6,187 nucleotides of DNA from Caldithrix sp. RBG_13_44_9 (GTDB lineage Bacteria > Calditrichota > Calditrichia > RBG-13-44-9). Location: NCBI GenBank assembly GCA_001771055.1, contig MESS01000087.1:32914-39100 (forward strand), in the 5' to 3' direction. Positions 1 to 5,605 of the stretch are shown here, piece by piece. The stretch's first letter is position 1. The number at the start of each line of letters is the position of its first letter. Under the pieces are notes generated by a model. The model was not told the origin of the DNA and made no database searches. It was given only the letters and a program-made list of their open reading frames with translations. The position numbers and the translations under genes are program-made.

Positions 1-516
1 TCTGCAGAAATTGTTTCTAACATGATGAAGCGTTTCGAATATAAAAACGTCATGCAGGTTCCGAGATTAAAGAAGATCAATCTGAATATCGGGGTTGGTG
101 AAGCCCTGCAGGATCCCAAGTCCCTGGAAAACGCGATCAACGACCTGGGGGTAATCACCGGGCAGAAACCATACTATCGATCGGCCAAGAAGTCGATCTC
201 CAATTTCAAGCTCCGGCAGGGGATGAAAATAGGAGCGGCCGTAACCCTGCGCGGCCAGCGGATGTATGAGTTTCTGGATCGTTTCATTAATCTGGTGATC
301 CCGCGGATCCGCGATTTTCGGGGATTGTCCGATAAGTCGTTTGACGGCCGGGGAAATTATTCGATTGGAGTGCAGGAGCAGATCATTTTCCCGGAAGTCA
401 ATGTGGATAAGATTGATAAAATTCGTGGAATGAACATCACTATCGTTACCGATGCGAAGAGTGATGCGGAAGCATATGAACTGCTGAAATCGTTTGGTAT
501 GCCATTTCGTCAATAA
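1..516 (+). CDS. rplE: Large-subunit ribosomal protein L5 (uL5), 5'-truncated by the window edge
   Basis: L5 binds 5S rRNA and helps form the central protuberance of the 50S subunit, touching the P-site tRNA and the 30S subunit. The reading frame is open from base 1 (Ser-Ala-Glu-Ile-Val-Ser-Asn), before the first Met codons at 22 and 25. The gene therefore enters the window already in progress, and Met at 22 is not its start. The visible 171 residues, against a usual length near 179-185, suggest that only about ten N-terminal residues are missing. Family signatures are YKNVMQVPRLKKI near the N-terminus, the AKKSISNFKLRQGMKIG loop, TLRGQRMYEFLDR, and the C-terminal GVQEQIIFPE, RGMNITIVT and LLKSFGMPFR. 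It ends in TAA 16 bases before rpsN. In E. coli, the site where S8 represses this operon lies at the rplE start, which is off the window here. Confidence 0.97.
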   Translation, partial: SAEIVSNMMKRFEYKNVMQVPRLKKINLNIGVGEALQDPKSLENAINDLGVITGQKPYYRSAKKSISNFKLRQGMKIGAAVTLRGQRMYEFLDRFINLVIPRIRDFRGLSDKSFDGRGNYSIGVQEQIIFPEVNVDKIDKIRGMNITIVTDAKSDAEAYELLKSFGMPFRQ

Positions 517-517
517 A

Positions 518-524
518 AGAGGAG
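518..524 (+). promoter_or_regulatory. Shine-Dalgarno site fixing the TTG start of rpsN
   Basis: AGAGGAG lies 8 bases before the TTG at 533, in the short gap after the rplE stop. It supports TTG as the start in preference to the ATG at 548, which would leave a spacing of 23 bases. Confidence 0.8.
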
Positions 525-532
525 CATAAACT

Positions 533-718
533 TTGGCAAGAAAAGCAATGATTGCAAAATCAATTCGAGAACCGCGGTTTAAAGTCCGGCGGTATAACCG
601 CTGTAAAAGATGCGGCAGGCCGCGGGCTTACTACCGCAAGTTTGATCTTTGTCGAATTTGTCTGCGGGATTTAGCGAATAAGGGTGAAATCCCGGGTATC
701 TACAAGGCCAGTTGGTAA
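533..718 (+). CDS. rpsN: Small-subunit ribosomal protein S14, zinc-binding short form (uS14)
   Basis: S14 assembles late into the head of the 30S subunit, contacting 16S rRNA helices and S3/S10. This is the 61-residue zinc-ribbon (C+, type Z) form. Cys24, Cys27, Cys40 and Cys43 form two CxxC pairs, and the protein ends in the typical IPGIYKASW. The long zinc-free form of about 89-101 residues found in enterobacteria is not used. The start is TTG at 533. An AGAGGAG ribosome site lies 8 bases upstream, and the resulting N-terminus MARKAMIAKS matches the family. The internal ATG at 548 would remove five conserved residues. It lies 16 bases after rplE and 20 bases before rpsH. A zinc-independent paralogue, if one exists, is not in this window. 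Confidence 0.98.
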   Translation: MARKAMIAKSIREPRFKVRRYNRCKRCGRPRAYYRKFDLCRICLRDLANKGEIPGIYKASW

Positions 719-738
719 TTGGTTAGGAGAAGAGCGAT

Positions 739-1137
739 ATGAGTATGACGGATCCAATTGCAGATTTTTTAACGCGAATTCGTAATGCCATTCAGGCAGG
801 ACATCGTCGGGTAGATATCCCGGCCTCCGGAATGAAGAAGAGAATGGCGGAAATATTATATGACCAGAAGTTCATTCGAAATTTTGTGATGATCGATGAT
901 GGAAAACAGGGAGTTCTCCGGATCTTCCTGAAATTCGACAATGATGGCAAATCCATAATCCACTCGTTGCAGAGAGTAAGCACCCCCGGGCGGAGGCAAT
1001 ACGTGGAAGTCGATGAACTGCCGCGGGTCAAGAATAATATGGGGATTGCCCTGATCAGCACCTCAAAGGGAATAATGACAGAGCGCCAAGCAAAAAGAGA
1101 AAATGTTGGCGGTGAAGTACTCTGTTATGTCTGGTAA
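739..1137 (+). CDS. rpsH: Small-subunit ribosomal protein S8 (uS8)
   Basis: S8 is a primary 16S rRNA binder (helix 21, central domain) needed for assembly of the 30S platform. In E. coli it also represses its own operon by binding spc mRNA. At 132 residues it has the usual family length. Signatures are N-terminal MSMTDPIADFLTRIRNA, the middle stretch LPRVKNNMGIALISTSKG, and the C-terminal STSKGIMT (residues 107-114) with GGEVLCYVW, the segment that binds rRNA. ATG at 739 is preferred over ATG at 745: AGGAG at 725-729 is 9 bases from the first but 15 from the second, and many family members begin MSMTDPIAD. It sits 20 bases after rpsN and 24 bases before rplF. Whether it autoregulates here cannot be seen, because the expected target region is upstream of the window. 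Confidence 0.98.
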   Translation: MSMTDPIADFLTRIRNAIQAGHRRVDIPASGMKKRMAEILYDQKFIRNFVMIDDGKQGVLRIFLKFDNDGKSIIHSLQRVSTPGRRQYVEVDELPRVKNNMGIALISTSKGIMTERQAKRENVGGEVLCYVW

Positions 1138-1147
1138 AGTATAAGGT

Positions 1148-1154
1148 AAAGGAG
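1148..1154 (+). promoter_or_regulatory. Shine-Dalgarno site fixing the GTG start of rplF
   Basis: AAAGGAG lies 7 bases before GTG at 1162, inside the 24-base gap after the rpsH stop. The position and the homologous N-terminus agree on GTG as the start. Confidence 0.8.
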
Positions 1155-1161
1155 TGTAAAA

Positions 1162-1698
1162 GTGTCTCGTATCGGTAGATTACCTATTCGGGTACCAAAG
1201 AATGTGGAAGTGAAAATTGAGCAGGGGAAAGCCTGGGTCAAGGGCCCCAAGGGTGAACTGAACATTTCCATCAGCAGGGAATTAGAAATCCGGAAAGAGG
1301 AGGACAAAATTGTCCTGAACCGGCCTTCTGATTCCATCTATCACCGTTCACTTCATGGTCTGACCCGTACCCTGATCAATAATATGATCCTTGGGGTAAC
1401 CACTGGCTATAAAAAGAATCTGGAAATCATCGGAGTCGGATTTAAGGCCGAGAAAAAGGGAAGCGGAATATTGCTGGCCCTGGGTTTTTCGCACAACATA
1501 TTCCTTGTTCCGCCTAAGGGAATCACCCTGAATGTCCCGGTGCCTACCAAAATTGAAGTGACCGGTATTGATAAAGTGGTGGTGGGAGAAGTGGCCGCTA
1601 AAATCCGGGCCTACCGACCCCCGGAACCTTACAAGGGCAAGGGTGTCCGGTACGAGGGAGAATTAGTGAGACGCAAAGCCGGAAAGACTGCCGGTTAA
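1162..1698 (+). CDS. rplF: Large-subunit ribosomal protein L6 (uL6)
   Basis: L6 binds 23S rRNA near the base of the L7/L12 stalk and the sarcin-ricin loop, close to where elongation factors dock. The protein is 178 residues, the usual length, with the two tandem related domains of the family (about 1-82 and 83-178). Signatures are MSRIGRLPI at the N-terminus, GPKGEL (residues 28-33), LHGLTRTLINNMILGV, and the C-terminal rRNA-binding run PPEPYKGKGVRYEGE followed by VRRKAGKT. The start is GTG at 1162, read as Met, with AAAGGAG 7 bases upstream. The next Met codon is far inside conserved sequence, so GTG is secure. The 32-base gap to rplR is the longest in the window. Confidence 0.98.
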   Translation: MSRIGRLPIRVPKNVEVKIEQGKAWVKGPKGELNISISRELEIRKEEDKIVLNRPSDSIYHRSLHGLTRTLINNMILGVTTGYKKNLEIIGVGFKAEKKGSGILLALGFSHNIFLVPPKGITLNVPVPTKIEVTGIDKVVVGEVAAKIRAYRPPEPYKGKGVRYEGELVRRKAGKTAG

Positions 1699-1730
1699 TA
1701 AATAAAATTTATGCAGGGAGTTTCTAGATC

Positions 1731-2069
1731 ATGAGCAATAGAAAGAAAAGAAAAAGAAGAATCATGGGAGACAGAACCAGGCCACGCCTGGTGGTATTCC
1801 GCAGCCTGAATAACATTTACGGGCAAATTGTTGACGATGCAAAGGAAAAAACACTGCTGGGAGCCTCCACTCTGAGCAAGGAAATCAGGGAAGAGGTGAA
1901 AAAAAGCAAGAATAAGACCGAAGCCAGTAAGCTGGTCGGTAAATTAATCGCCCAGAGAGCCGTCAATCAGCAGATCACTCAAGTGATTTTCGACCGAAAC
2001 GGGTATGCCTATCATGGCCGGGTAAAGGCCCTGGCTGAAAGTGCCAGAGAAGCTGGATTGGAATTTTAA
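1731..2069 (+). CDS. rplR: Large-subunit ribosomal protein L18 (uL18)
   Basis: L18 binds 5S rRNA and, with L5, anchors it in the central protuberance of the 50S subunit. At 112 residues it is slightly shorter than the common 117-122, and the difference falls in the basic N-terminal tail (MSNRKKRKRR). The core is complete: RPRLVVFRSLNNIYGQIVDD (residues 17-36), TLLGASTLS, a helix with KLVGKLIAQRA, and the C-terminal FDRNGYAYHGRVKALAES with AREAGLEF. ATG at 1731 is the start because an in-frame TAG at 1725-1727 rules out anything further upstream. CAGGGAG ends 10 bases before it. It lies 23 bases before rpsE. Confidence 0.97.
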   Translation: MSNRKKRKRRIMGDRTRPRLVVFRSLNNIYGQIVDDAKEKTLLGASTLSKEIREEVKKSKNKTEASKLVGKLIAQRAVNQQITQVIFDRNGYAYHGRVKALAESAREAGLEF

Positions 2070-2080
2070 TTGAAAAATGT

Positions 2081-2087
2081 AGAGGTG
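2081..2087 (+). promoter_or_regulatory. Shine-Dalgarno site for the GTG start of rpsE
   Basis: AGAGGTG lies 5 bases before GTG at 2093. The nearby TTG at 2088 and GTG at 2085 are out of frame with rpsE, so the start is GTG at 2093. Confidence 0.7.
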
Positions 2088-2092
2088 TTGCA

Positions 2093-2599
2093 GTGATTGA
2101 TACGTTGAATCCGCATGAACTGGAATTAAAGGAAAAAGTGGTTTACATCAACCGGGTGGCAAAGGTGGTAAAAGGTGGCCGGCGATTCAGCTTCAGTGCC
2201 ATCGTAGTGGTTGGGGATGCAAAAGGCCATGTGGGAGTGGGCCAGGGAAAGGCCAATGAAGTGGTCAATGCCATCAGCAAAGCTACCGAACGCGCCAAGA
2301 AGGATATTGTCTGGGTCAATTTACTGGGCACTACCATTCCATATACTATTTTCGGTAAATATGGTGCAGGAAAAGTTATCCTGAAACCTGCCAGTCCGGG
2401 TACTGGAGTAATTGCCGGTGGACCGGTGCGGGCGATTTGCGAGGTGGTGGGTATCAAGGATATTCTGACCAAGGTGATCGGTTCGCAAAATCCCCATAAT
2501 ATTGTTAAGGCGACTATGTCCGCTTTACTGTCACTGGAAGATGCCGGCACTATCGCCCGGAAACGGGGAGTAACAATGGCGGAATTGTTCAGAGGATAA
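2093..2599 (+). CDS. rpsE: Small-subunit ribosomal protein S5 (uS5)
   Basis: S5 sits on the back of the 30S subunit, near the decoding centre and the mRNA entry side, and influences translational accuracy and helicase activity on mRNA. The 168-residue protein has the two family domains. The first is a dsRNA-binding-like N-domain (about 12-75), including VAKVVKGGRRFSFSA, the loop where known spectinomycin-resistance changes map. K27, G28 and G29 are wild-type-like. The second is a C-terminal domain (about 80-160) with GKYGAGKVILKPASPGTGVI, GGPVRAICEVVGIKDI and SQNPHNIVKAT. The start is GTG at 2093 with AGAGGTG 5 bases upstream. No in-frame Met codon occurs before well into conserved sequence. 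It is followed 18 bases later by rpmD. Confidence 0.98.
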   Translation: MIDTLNPHELELKEKVVYINRVAKVVKGGRRFSFSAIVVVGDAKGHVGVGQGKANEVVNAISKATERAKKDIVWVNLLGTTIPYTIFGKYGAGKVILKPASPGTGVIAGGPVRAICEVVGIKDILTKVIGSQNPHNIVKATMSALLSLEDAGTIARKRGVTMAELFRG

Positions 2600-2617
2600 A
2601 AAGAGAGATAAGTAAAT

Positions 2618-2815
2618 ATGACTACTCACAAAGAAAAGAAGATAAGAATTACCCAGGTTCGCAGCCTGATCCATCAAAAGCCTGGTCATAAGAAGACCAT
2701 GGCTGCGCTGGGATTAAAAAGAATCGGACATACCAGAGAAATGGTTGATACACCCCAGCTGCGCGGTATGATTTCGAAAGTCACTCATATGGTGAAATGG
2801 GAAGAAATTCAATAA
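2618..2815 (+). CDS. rpmD: Large-subunit ribosomal protein L30 (uL30)
   Basis: L30 is a small bacterial and archaeal 50S protein that binds 23S rRNA. Some bacteria lack it, but it is present here. It has 65 residues, a few more than the common 58-60, the surplus being a short basic N-terminus (MTTHKEKK). Signatures are IRITQVRSLI (residues 9-18), the K.TM.ALGLKRIGHTREM segment and DTPQLRGMISKVTHMVKWEE. The ATG at 2618 has only a weak ribosome site: the spacer reads AAGAGAGATAAG with no GGAG core, so initiation may rely on ribosomes finishing rpsE 18 bases upstream. The end is a double stop, TAA then TAG (2813-2818). Confidence 0.97.
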   Translation: MTTHKEKKIRITQVRSLIHQKPGHKKTMAALGLKRIGHTREMVDTPQLRGMISKVTHMVKWEEIQ

Positions 2816-2830
2816 TAGTAAGGTGAAAAT

Positions 2831-3271
2831 ATGAAATTAGGGAATCTCAAAGGGGCCAAGGGTTCAACGAAAAAGAGCAAACGTATCGGGCGGGGCCAGG
2901 CAACGGGACAGGGTGTCACTGCTGGAAGAGGCGATAAAGGTCAGCATGCCCGCTCCGGCTCGAAACGCCTTCCCTGGTTTGAAGGCGGACAAATGCCGTT
3001 ACAGAGACGATTACCCAAACATGGCTTTTCCAATCCCGATAGAATTGAGTATCAGGTTGTTAATCTTAAAGATCTAACCAGAATTGAAAAAGCTGAGGAA
3101 ATTACCCCGGAAGTACTGAGAGAGGCCGGTTTGATCAGAAGCAGTAAACGACCGGTCAAATTATTAGGTGAGGGGGAATTCGAGAAAAAAGTAAACGTCA
3201 AAGTTCATGCAGTCAGCAAAACGGCCAAAGAAAAGGTTGAAAAGCGAGGAGGCATAGTCACGCTATTATGA
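2831..3271 (+). CDS. rplO: Large-subunit ribosomal protein L15 (uL15)
   Basis: L15 is a 23S rRNA-binding protein important in late 50S assembly, with a long extended N-terminal arm threading into rRNA. The 146 residues match the family. The N-terminal arm is rich in Gly, Lys and Arg, with the family run from Gly20 to Gly43 (GRGQATGQG..AGRGDKGQ..RSG), followed by WFEGGQMPLQRRLPKHGF and a compact C-terminal domain ending VEKRGGIVTLL. Val29 and Asp35 occupy places that are more often Lys and His/Lys/Thr in relatives I recall. The start ATG at 2831 has AAGGTGA 4 bases upstream. Its TGA stop overlaps the secY start codon (ATGA, 3268-3271). It is the only TGA stop of the 13 visible. Confidence 0.98.
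   Translation: MKLGNLKGAKGSTKKSKRIGRGQATGQGVTAGRGDKGQHARSGSKRLPWFEGGQMPLQRRLPKHGFSNPDRIEYQVVNLKDLTRIEKAEEITPEVLREAGLIRSSKRPVKLLGEGEFEKKVNVKVHAVSKTAKEKVEKRGGIVTLL
3247..3252 (+). promoter_or_regulatory. Ribosome site for secY embedded in the rplO coding end
   Basis: AGGAGG lies inside rplO (within codons Arg139-Gly141) and ends 15 bases before the secY ATG at 3268. This is longer than the usual 5-10 base spacing. No better-placed site is visible, so it may mainly hold ribosomes for re-initiation at the ATGA overlap. Confidence 0.5.
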
Positions 3272-4593
3272 TTGAGACCTTTCGTAACATCTTCAAAATT
3301 CATGATCTCAGGCAGAGAATTCTGTTTACCGTGATGATACTGGCCTTCGAGCGGATCGGTACTCATATTGTTACTCCGGGCATTGATACGGCAGTGCTGG
3401 CAGAAGGGATGAAGAGTTTAGCGGGTACTCTGTTCGGTCTGTACGATCTATTCGCCGGCGGCGCTTTCAGTAAAGCGGCCCTTTTTGGTCTGGGGGTCAT
3501 GCCCTATATCAGCGCTTCCATTATTCTGCAATTACTGGGAGCGGTTGTTCCATATATCCAGCGCCTGCAAAAAGAGGGTGAGGAAGGCCGTAAAAAGATC
3601 ACCCAGTACACCCGCTATGGAACCCTGTTTATTTCTGCCATGCAGTCCTTTGGAGTGGCGGTCTTTCTGGAAAGTATCGAGGTGAACGGGGTGAAAGCTG
3701 TGATAGATCCAGGTATGGGTTTCCGTGCGTTGACCATGCTGTCCATGTCCACCGGTACCATTCTCATCATGTGGCTGGGTGAATTGATTGATGAACGGGG
3801 AATCGGGAATGGAATTTCCCTGATTATTTTTATCGGTATTGTCGCCCGTTTTCCCCATGCCCTTATTGAGGAATGGATTCAGTTTTCCAGCGGAAACCGG
3901 GCACTGCTCACGGAATTGTTTTTAATCGTGCTGGCATTTCTGATTGTGGCTGGAGTGGTAGTTCTGACCCAGGCAACCCGCAAAATACCAGTGCAGTACG
4001 CCAAACGGGTGGTGGGACGGAAAGTCTATGGCGGAGTGAATACCCACTTTCCGCTGCGGGTAAATACCGCCGGAGTAATGCCCATCATCTTCGCCCAGGC
4101 CATCATGTTCGTTCCCAGTACCCTGTTTTCTTTCTTTCCGGATAGTGAATTTATTGGGACTCTGCAGCGGGCCTTTTCGATGGAATCATGGTTTTACTGG
4201 CTGGTATACGGCGTCATGATTGTCTTCTTCACCTATTTTTATACCGCCATCGCCCTTAATCCGGTGGATGTGGCGGAAAATCTGAAGAAACAGGGCGGAT
4301 TTATCCCCGGGGTTCGTCCGGGTAAAAAGACCGCCGAGTATCTGGATTCGATTCTTACCCGAATCACCTTGCCGGGATCGATTGCCCTGGCATTAGTGGC
4401 AATTGTTCCCTACATCCTGGTGCGGGTATTCAAGATATCCTATAATTACGCTTCATTTTTTGGCGGTACCGGTCTGTTGATTATTGTGGGTGTGGCACTG
4501 GATACCATCCAGCGGTTTGAGTCACACCTGTTCATGCGGCATTATGATGGATTCATGAAAGGTGGAGGCAGGATTCGGGGTCGAAGGTTTTAA
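3268..4593 (+). CDS. secY: Protein translocase channel subunit SecY
   Basis: SecY forms the membrane channel of the SecYEG translocon, passing unfolded secretory proteins and inserting membrane proteins. The 441 residues fit the family, and ten hydrophobic segments can be read at about 17-37, 72-95, 115-134, 152-172, 181-200, 213-233, 264-288, 306-330, 367-388 and 395-412. The plug and second-helix region (DLFAGGAFSKAALFGLGVMPYI, starting at residue 60), QKEGEEGRKKI, GNGISLIIF, the VPVQ-like IPVQYAKR loop, and GVRPGKKTAEYLD (with Arg350 of the functionally critical cytoplasmic loop) are all present. So is the tail ESHLFMRHYDGFMKGG. It overlaps rplO by 4 bases and abuts map with no gap. adk, which follows secY in many bacteria, is absent. 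Glu28 in the first membrane segment is unusual. Confidence 0.98.
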   Translation: MIETFRNIFKIHDLRQRILFTVMILAFERIGTHIVTPGIDTAVLAEGMKSLAGTLFGLYDLFAGGAFSKAALFGLGVMPYISASIILQLLGAVVPYIQRLQKEGEEGRKKITQYTRYGTLFISAMQSFGVAVFLESIEVNGVKAVIDPGMGFRALTMLSMSTGTILIMWLGELIDERGIGNGISLIIFIGIVARFPHALIEEWIQFSSGNRALLTELFLIVLAFLIVAGVVVLTQATRKIPVQYAKRVVGRKVYGGVNTHFPLRVNTAGVMPIIFAQAIMFVPSTLFSFFPDSEFIGTLQRAFSMESWFYWLVYGVMIVFFTYFYTAIALNPVDVAENLKKQGGFIPGVRPGKKTAEYLDSILTRITLPGSIALALVAIVPYILVRVFKISYNYASFFGGTGLLIIVGVALDTIQRFESHLFMRHYDGFMKGGGRIRGRRF

Positions 4594-5364
4594 ATGATAC
4601 CGGTGAAAAATGAAGAGGAGATCGAACTGATGCGAATCAGTTCGAAAATCACCTCAGATGCGTTTGTATATATTAGGTCTTTGATAAAACCTGGTGTATC
4701 TACCGGGAAATTGGACGAGGAGATTGAGAAATTTATTCGTTCAAAAGATGCCAAGCCGGCCTTTAAGGGAATGTATGGATTTCCTGCGAACTCCTGTATA
4801 TCCATCAATCAGGAAGTGGTTCATGGTATTCCCACCAAACGTCGGATTCTCAAGGAAGGTGATATTGTGAGTGTGGACATCGGGGTGGAAAAGAATGGGT
4901 ATTACGGAGATTCGGCCTTTACTTTTCCGGTGGGAAACATCGATCCGGCAGTAAAGAAGTTATTGCAGGAGACCATTAAGGCCCTCTACCTGGGAATTGA
5001 GAAAGCCCGGGATGGTAACCGGCTGCAGGATATTTCTCATGCCATCCAGAGTCACGCCGAGTCCCACGGTTACGGAGTAGTGCGGGAACTGGTAGGTCAT
5101 GGAATCGGGAAATCGCTGCATGAACCGCCGCAGGTGTTCAATTTTGGAAAGCCCAATCGCGGGCCGCTGTTAAAAGAGGGGATGGTGCTGGCGATTGAAC
5201 CGATGATCAACCTGGGTGAGCAGTATGTGACGACCCTGCAGGACGGCTGGACGGTAGTGACGCGGGATGGATTACCCTCCGCCCACTTTGAGCATACGGT
5301 AGTAGTGCGGAAAGGTGCACCGGAGATTTTAACTGAGCATAATTTAAAAGACGAGGTATTTTAA
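4594..5364 (+). CDS. map: Methionine aminopeptidase, type I (MetAP)
   Basis: This cytosolic metalloenzyme removes the initiator Met from new proteins after deformylation, when residue 2 is small (Ala, Ser, Thr, Gly and similar). The 256 residues make a complete type Ia enzyme with no N-terminal extension. All five metal ligands expected from the E. coli enzyme are visible: Asp95 (VSVDIG), Asp106 (YYGDSA), His169 (VGHGIG), Glu202 (IEPM) and Glu233 (HFEHTV). The substrate-contact histidines His77 (VVHGIP) and His176 (SLHEPP) are also present. The start ATG at 4594 follows directly on the secY TAA (TAAATG). A weak AAGG lies 6 bases upstream inside secY, so translation is probably coupled to secY. 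A perfect hairpin sequence lies in codons 10-18. infA follows with no gap. Confidence 0.98.
   Translation: MIPVKNEEEIELMRISSKITSDAFVYIRSLIKPGVSTGKLDEEIEKFIRSKDAKPAFKGMYGFPANSCISINQEVVHGIPTKRRILKEGDIVSVDIGVEKNGYYGDSAFTFPVGNIDPAVKKLLQETIKALYLGIEKARDGNRLQDISHAIQSHAESHGYGVVRELVGHGIGKSLHEPPQVFNFGKPNRGPLLKEGMVLAIEPMINLGEQYVTTLQDGWTVVTRDGLPSAHFEHTVVVRKGAPEILTEHNLKDEVF
4622..4645 (+). repeat. Perfect 10-bp inverted repeat with GCGA tetraloop inside the start of map
   Basis: The arms 4622-4631 (TCGAACTGAT) and 4636-4645 (ATCAGTTCGA) are exact reverse complements separated by GCGA, a GNRA-class tetraloop. As RNA this would be a stable 24-base hairpin beginning 28 bases after the A of the map start codon. 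It encodes the moderately conserved residues 10-18 of MetAP. It has no following T-run, so it does not look like an intrinsic terminator. Function is unknown: it could be a translation or RNA-processing element, a protein-binding palindrome in DNA, or chance. Confidence 0.6.
5353..5357 (+). promoter_or_regulatory. Ribosome site for the TTG start of infA, inside map
   Basis: GAGGT lies 7 bases before TTG at 5365, inside the last codons of map. With the family N-terminus it decides the TTG start at the gapless map-infA junction. Confidence 0.6.
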
Positions 5365-5583
5365 TTGGCTAAAGAACAGCCGATTTTAGTAGATGGAGTG
5401 ATCAAAGAGACTTTGCCCAATGCTTCATTCATTGTGAAGCTGGAGAGTGGACATGAAGTGCTGGCGCATGTTTCCGGTAAGATGCGGATGCATTTTATTA
5501 AAATTTTACCCGGCGATAAGGTAAAGATCGAACTTTCACCTTATGATTTGAAGCGAGGCCGGATTACCTATCGTTATAAATAA
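5365..5583 (+). CDS. infA: Translation initiation factor IF-1
   Basis: IF-1 is a one-domain OB-fold protein that occupies the 30S A site during initiation and works with IF-2 and IF-3 in selecting the initiator tRNA. It has exactly the standard 72 residues. Signatures are GVIKETLPNASFIVKLESGH, VLAHVSGKMRMHFIKILPGD (residues 32-51) and SPYDLKRGRITYRYK at the C-terminus. The start is TTG at 5365, immediately after the map TAA (TAATTG). GAGGT 7 bases upstream, within map, supports it, and MAKEQ is the normal family N-terminus. The map-infA-rpmJ order is common outside the gammaproteobacteria. It ends 22 bases before rpmJ. Confidence 0.98.
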   Translation: MAKEQPILVDGVIKETLPNASFIVKLESGHEVLAHVSGKMRMHFIKILPGDKVKIELSPYDLKRGRITYRYK

Positions 5584-5605
5584 CGGAAAATAATCGGGGA
5601 ATAAA

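Noticed and set aside
22..24. ATG at 22 as the start of rplE
   Set aside because: The frame is open upstream to base 1, the upstream codons read as L5 N-terminal sequence, and no ribosome site precedes it. The gene is truncated by the window.
302..313. Perfect 12-base palindrome CGCGGATCCGCG in rplE
   Set aside because: It has no loop, encodes the conserved IPRIRD stretch, and no partner copy was seen. A second short palindrome, AAGGATCCTT (5940-5949 in rpsM), is likewise isolated. Both look like coincidence.
67..513. 148-codon open frame on the - strand opposite rplE
   Set aside because: It lies wholly inside the well-conserved L5 gene, its translation matches no family I recognise, and no ribosome site or independent context supports it.
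745..747. Alternative ATG start for rpsH
   Set aside because: It is too far (15 bases) from the AGGAG site. The ATG at 739 has a 9-base spacing and gives the common MSMTDPIAD N-terminus.
1699..1730. Possible promoter or terminator in the longest gap (rplF-rplR)
   Set aside because: At 32 bases it holds a ribosome site and an A/T-rich stretch but no hairpin with a T-run and no convincing promoter pair. The other gaps are shorter and equally plain.
2143..2550. 135-codon open frame on the - strand opposite rpsE
   Set aside because: It is a shadow of the S5 gene. The composition (many Pro, Thr and Ala) is what the reverse of a Gly/Val-rich coding sequence gives.
3184..3190. A-run in rplO as a frameshift or slippage site
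   Set aside because: The L15 reading frame is intact to its expected C-terminus, and there is no overlapping product that a shift would make.
3532..3858. 108-codon - strand frame opposite secY, and similar + frames inside secY (3485-3685, 3873-4145)
   Set aside because: They overlap completely with an intact SecY gene and show no recognisable motif.
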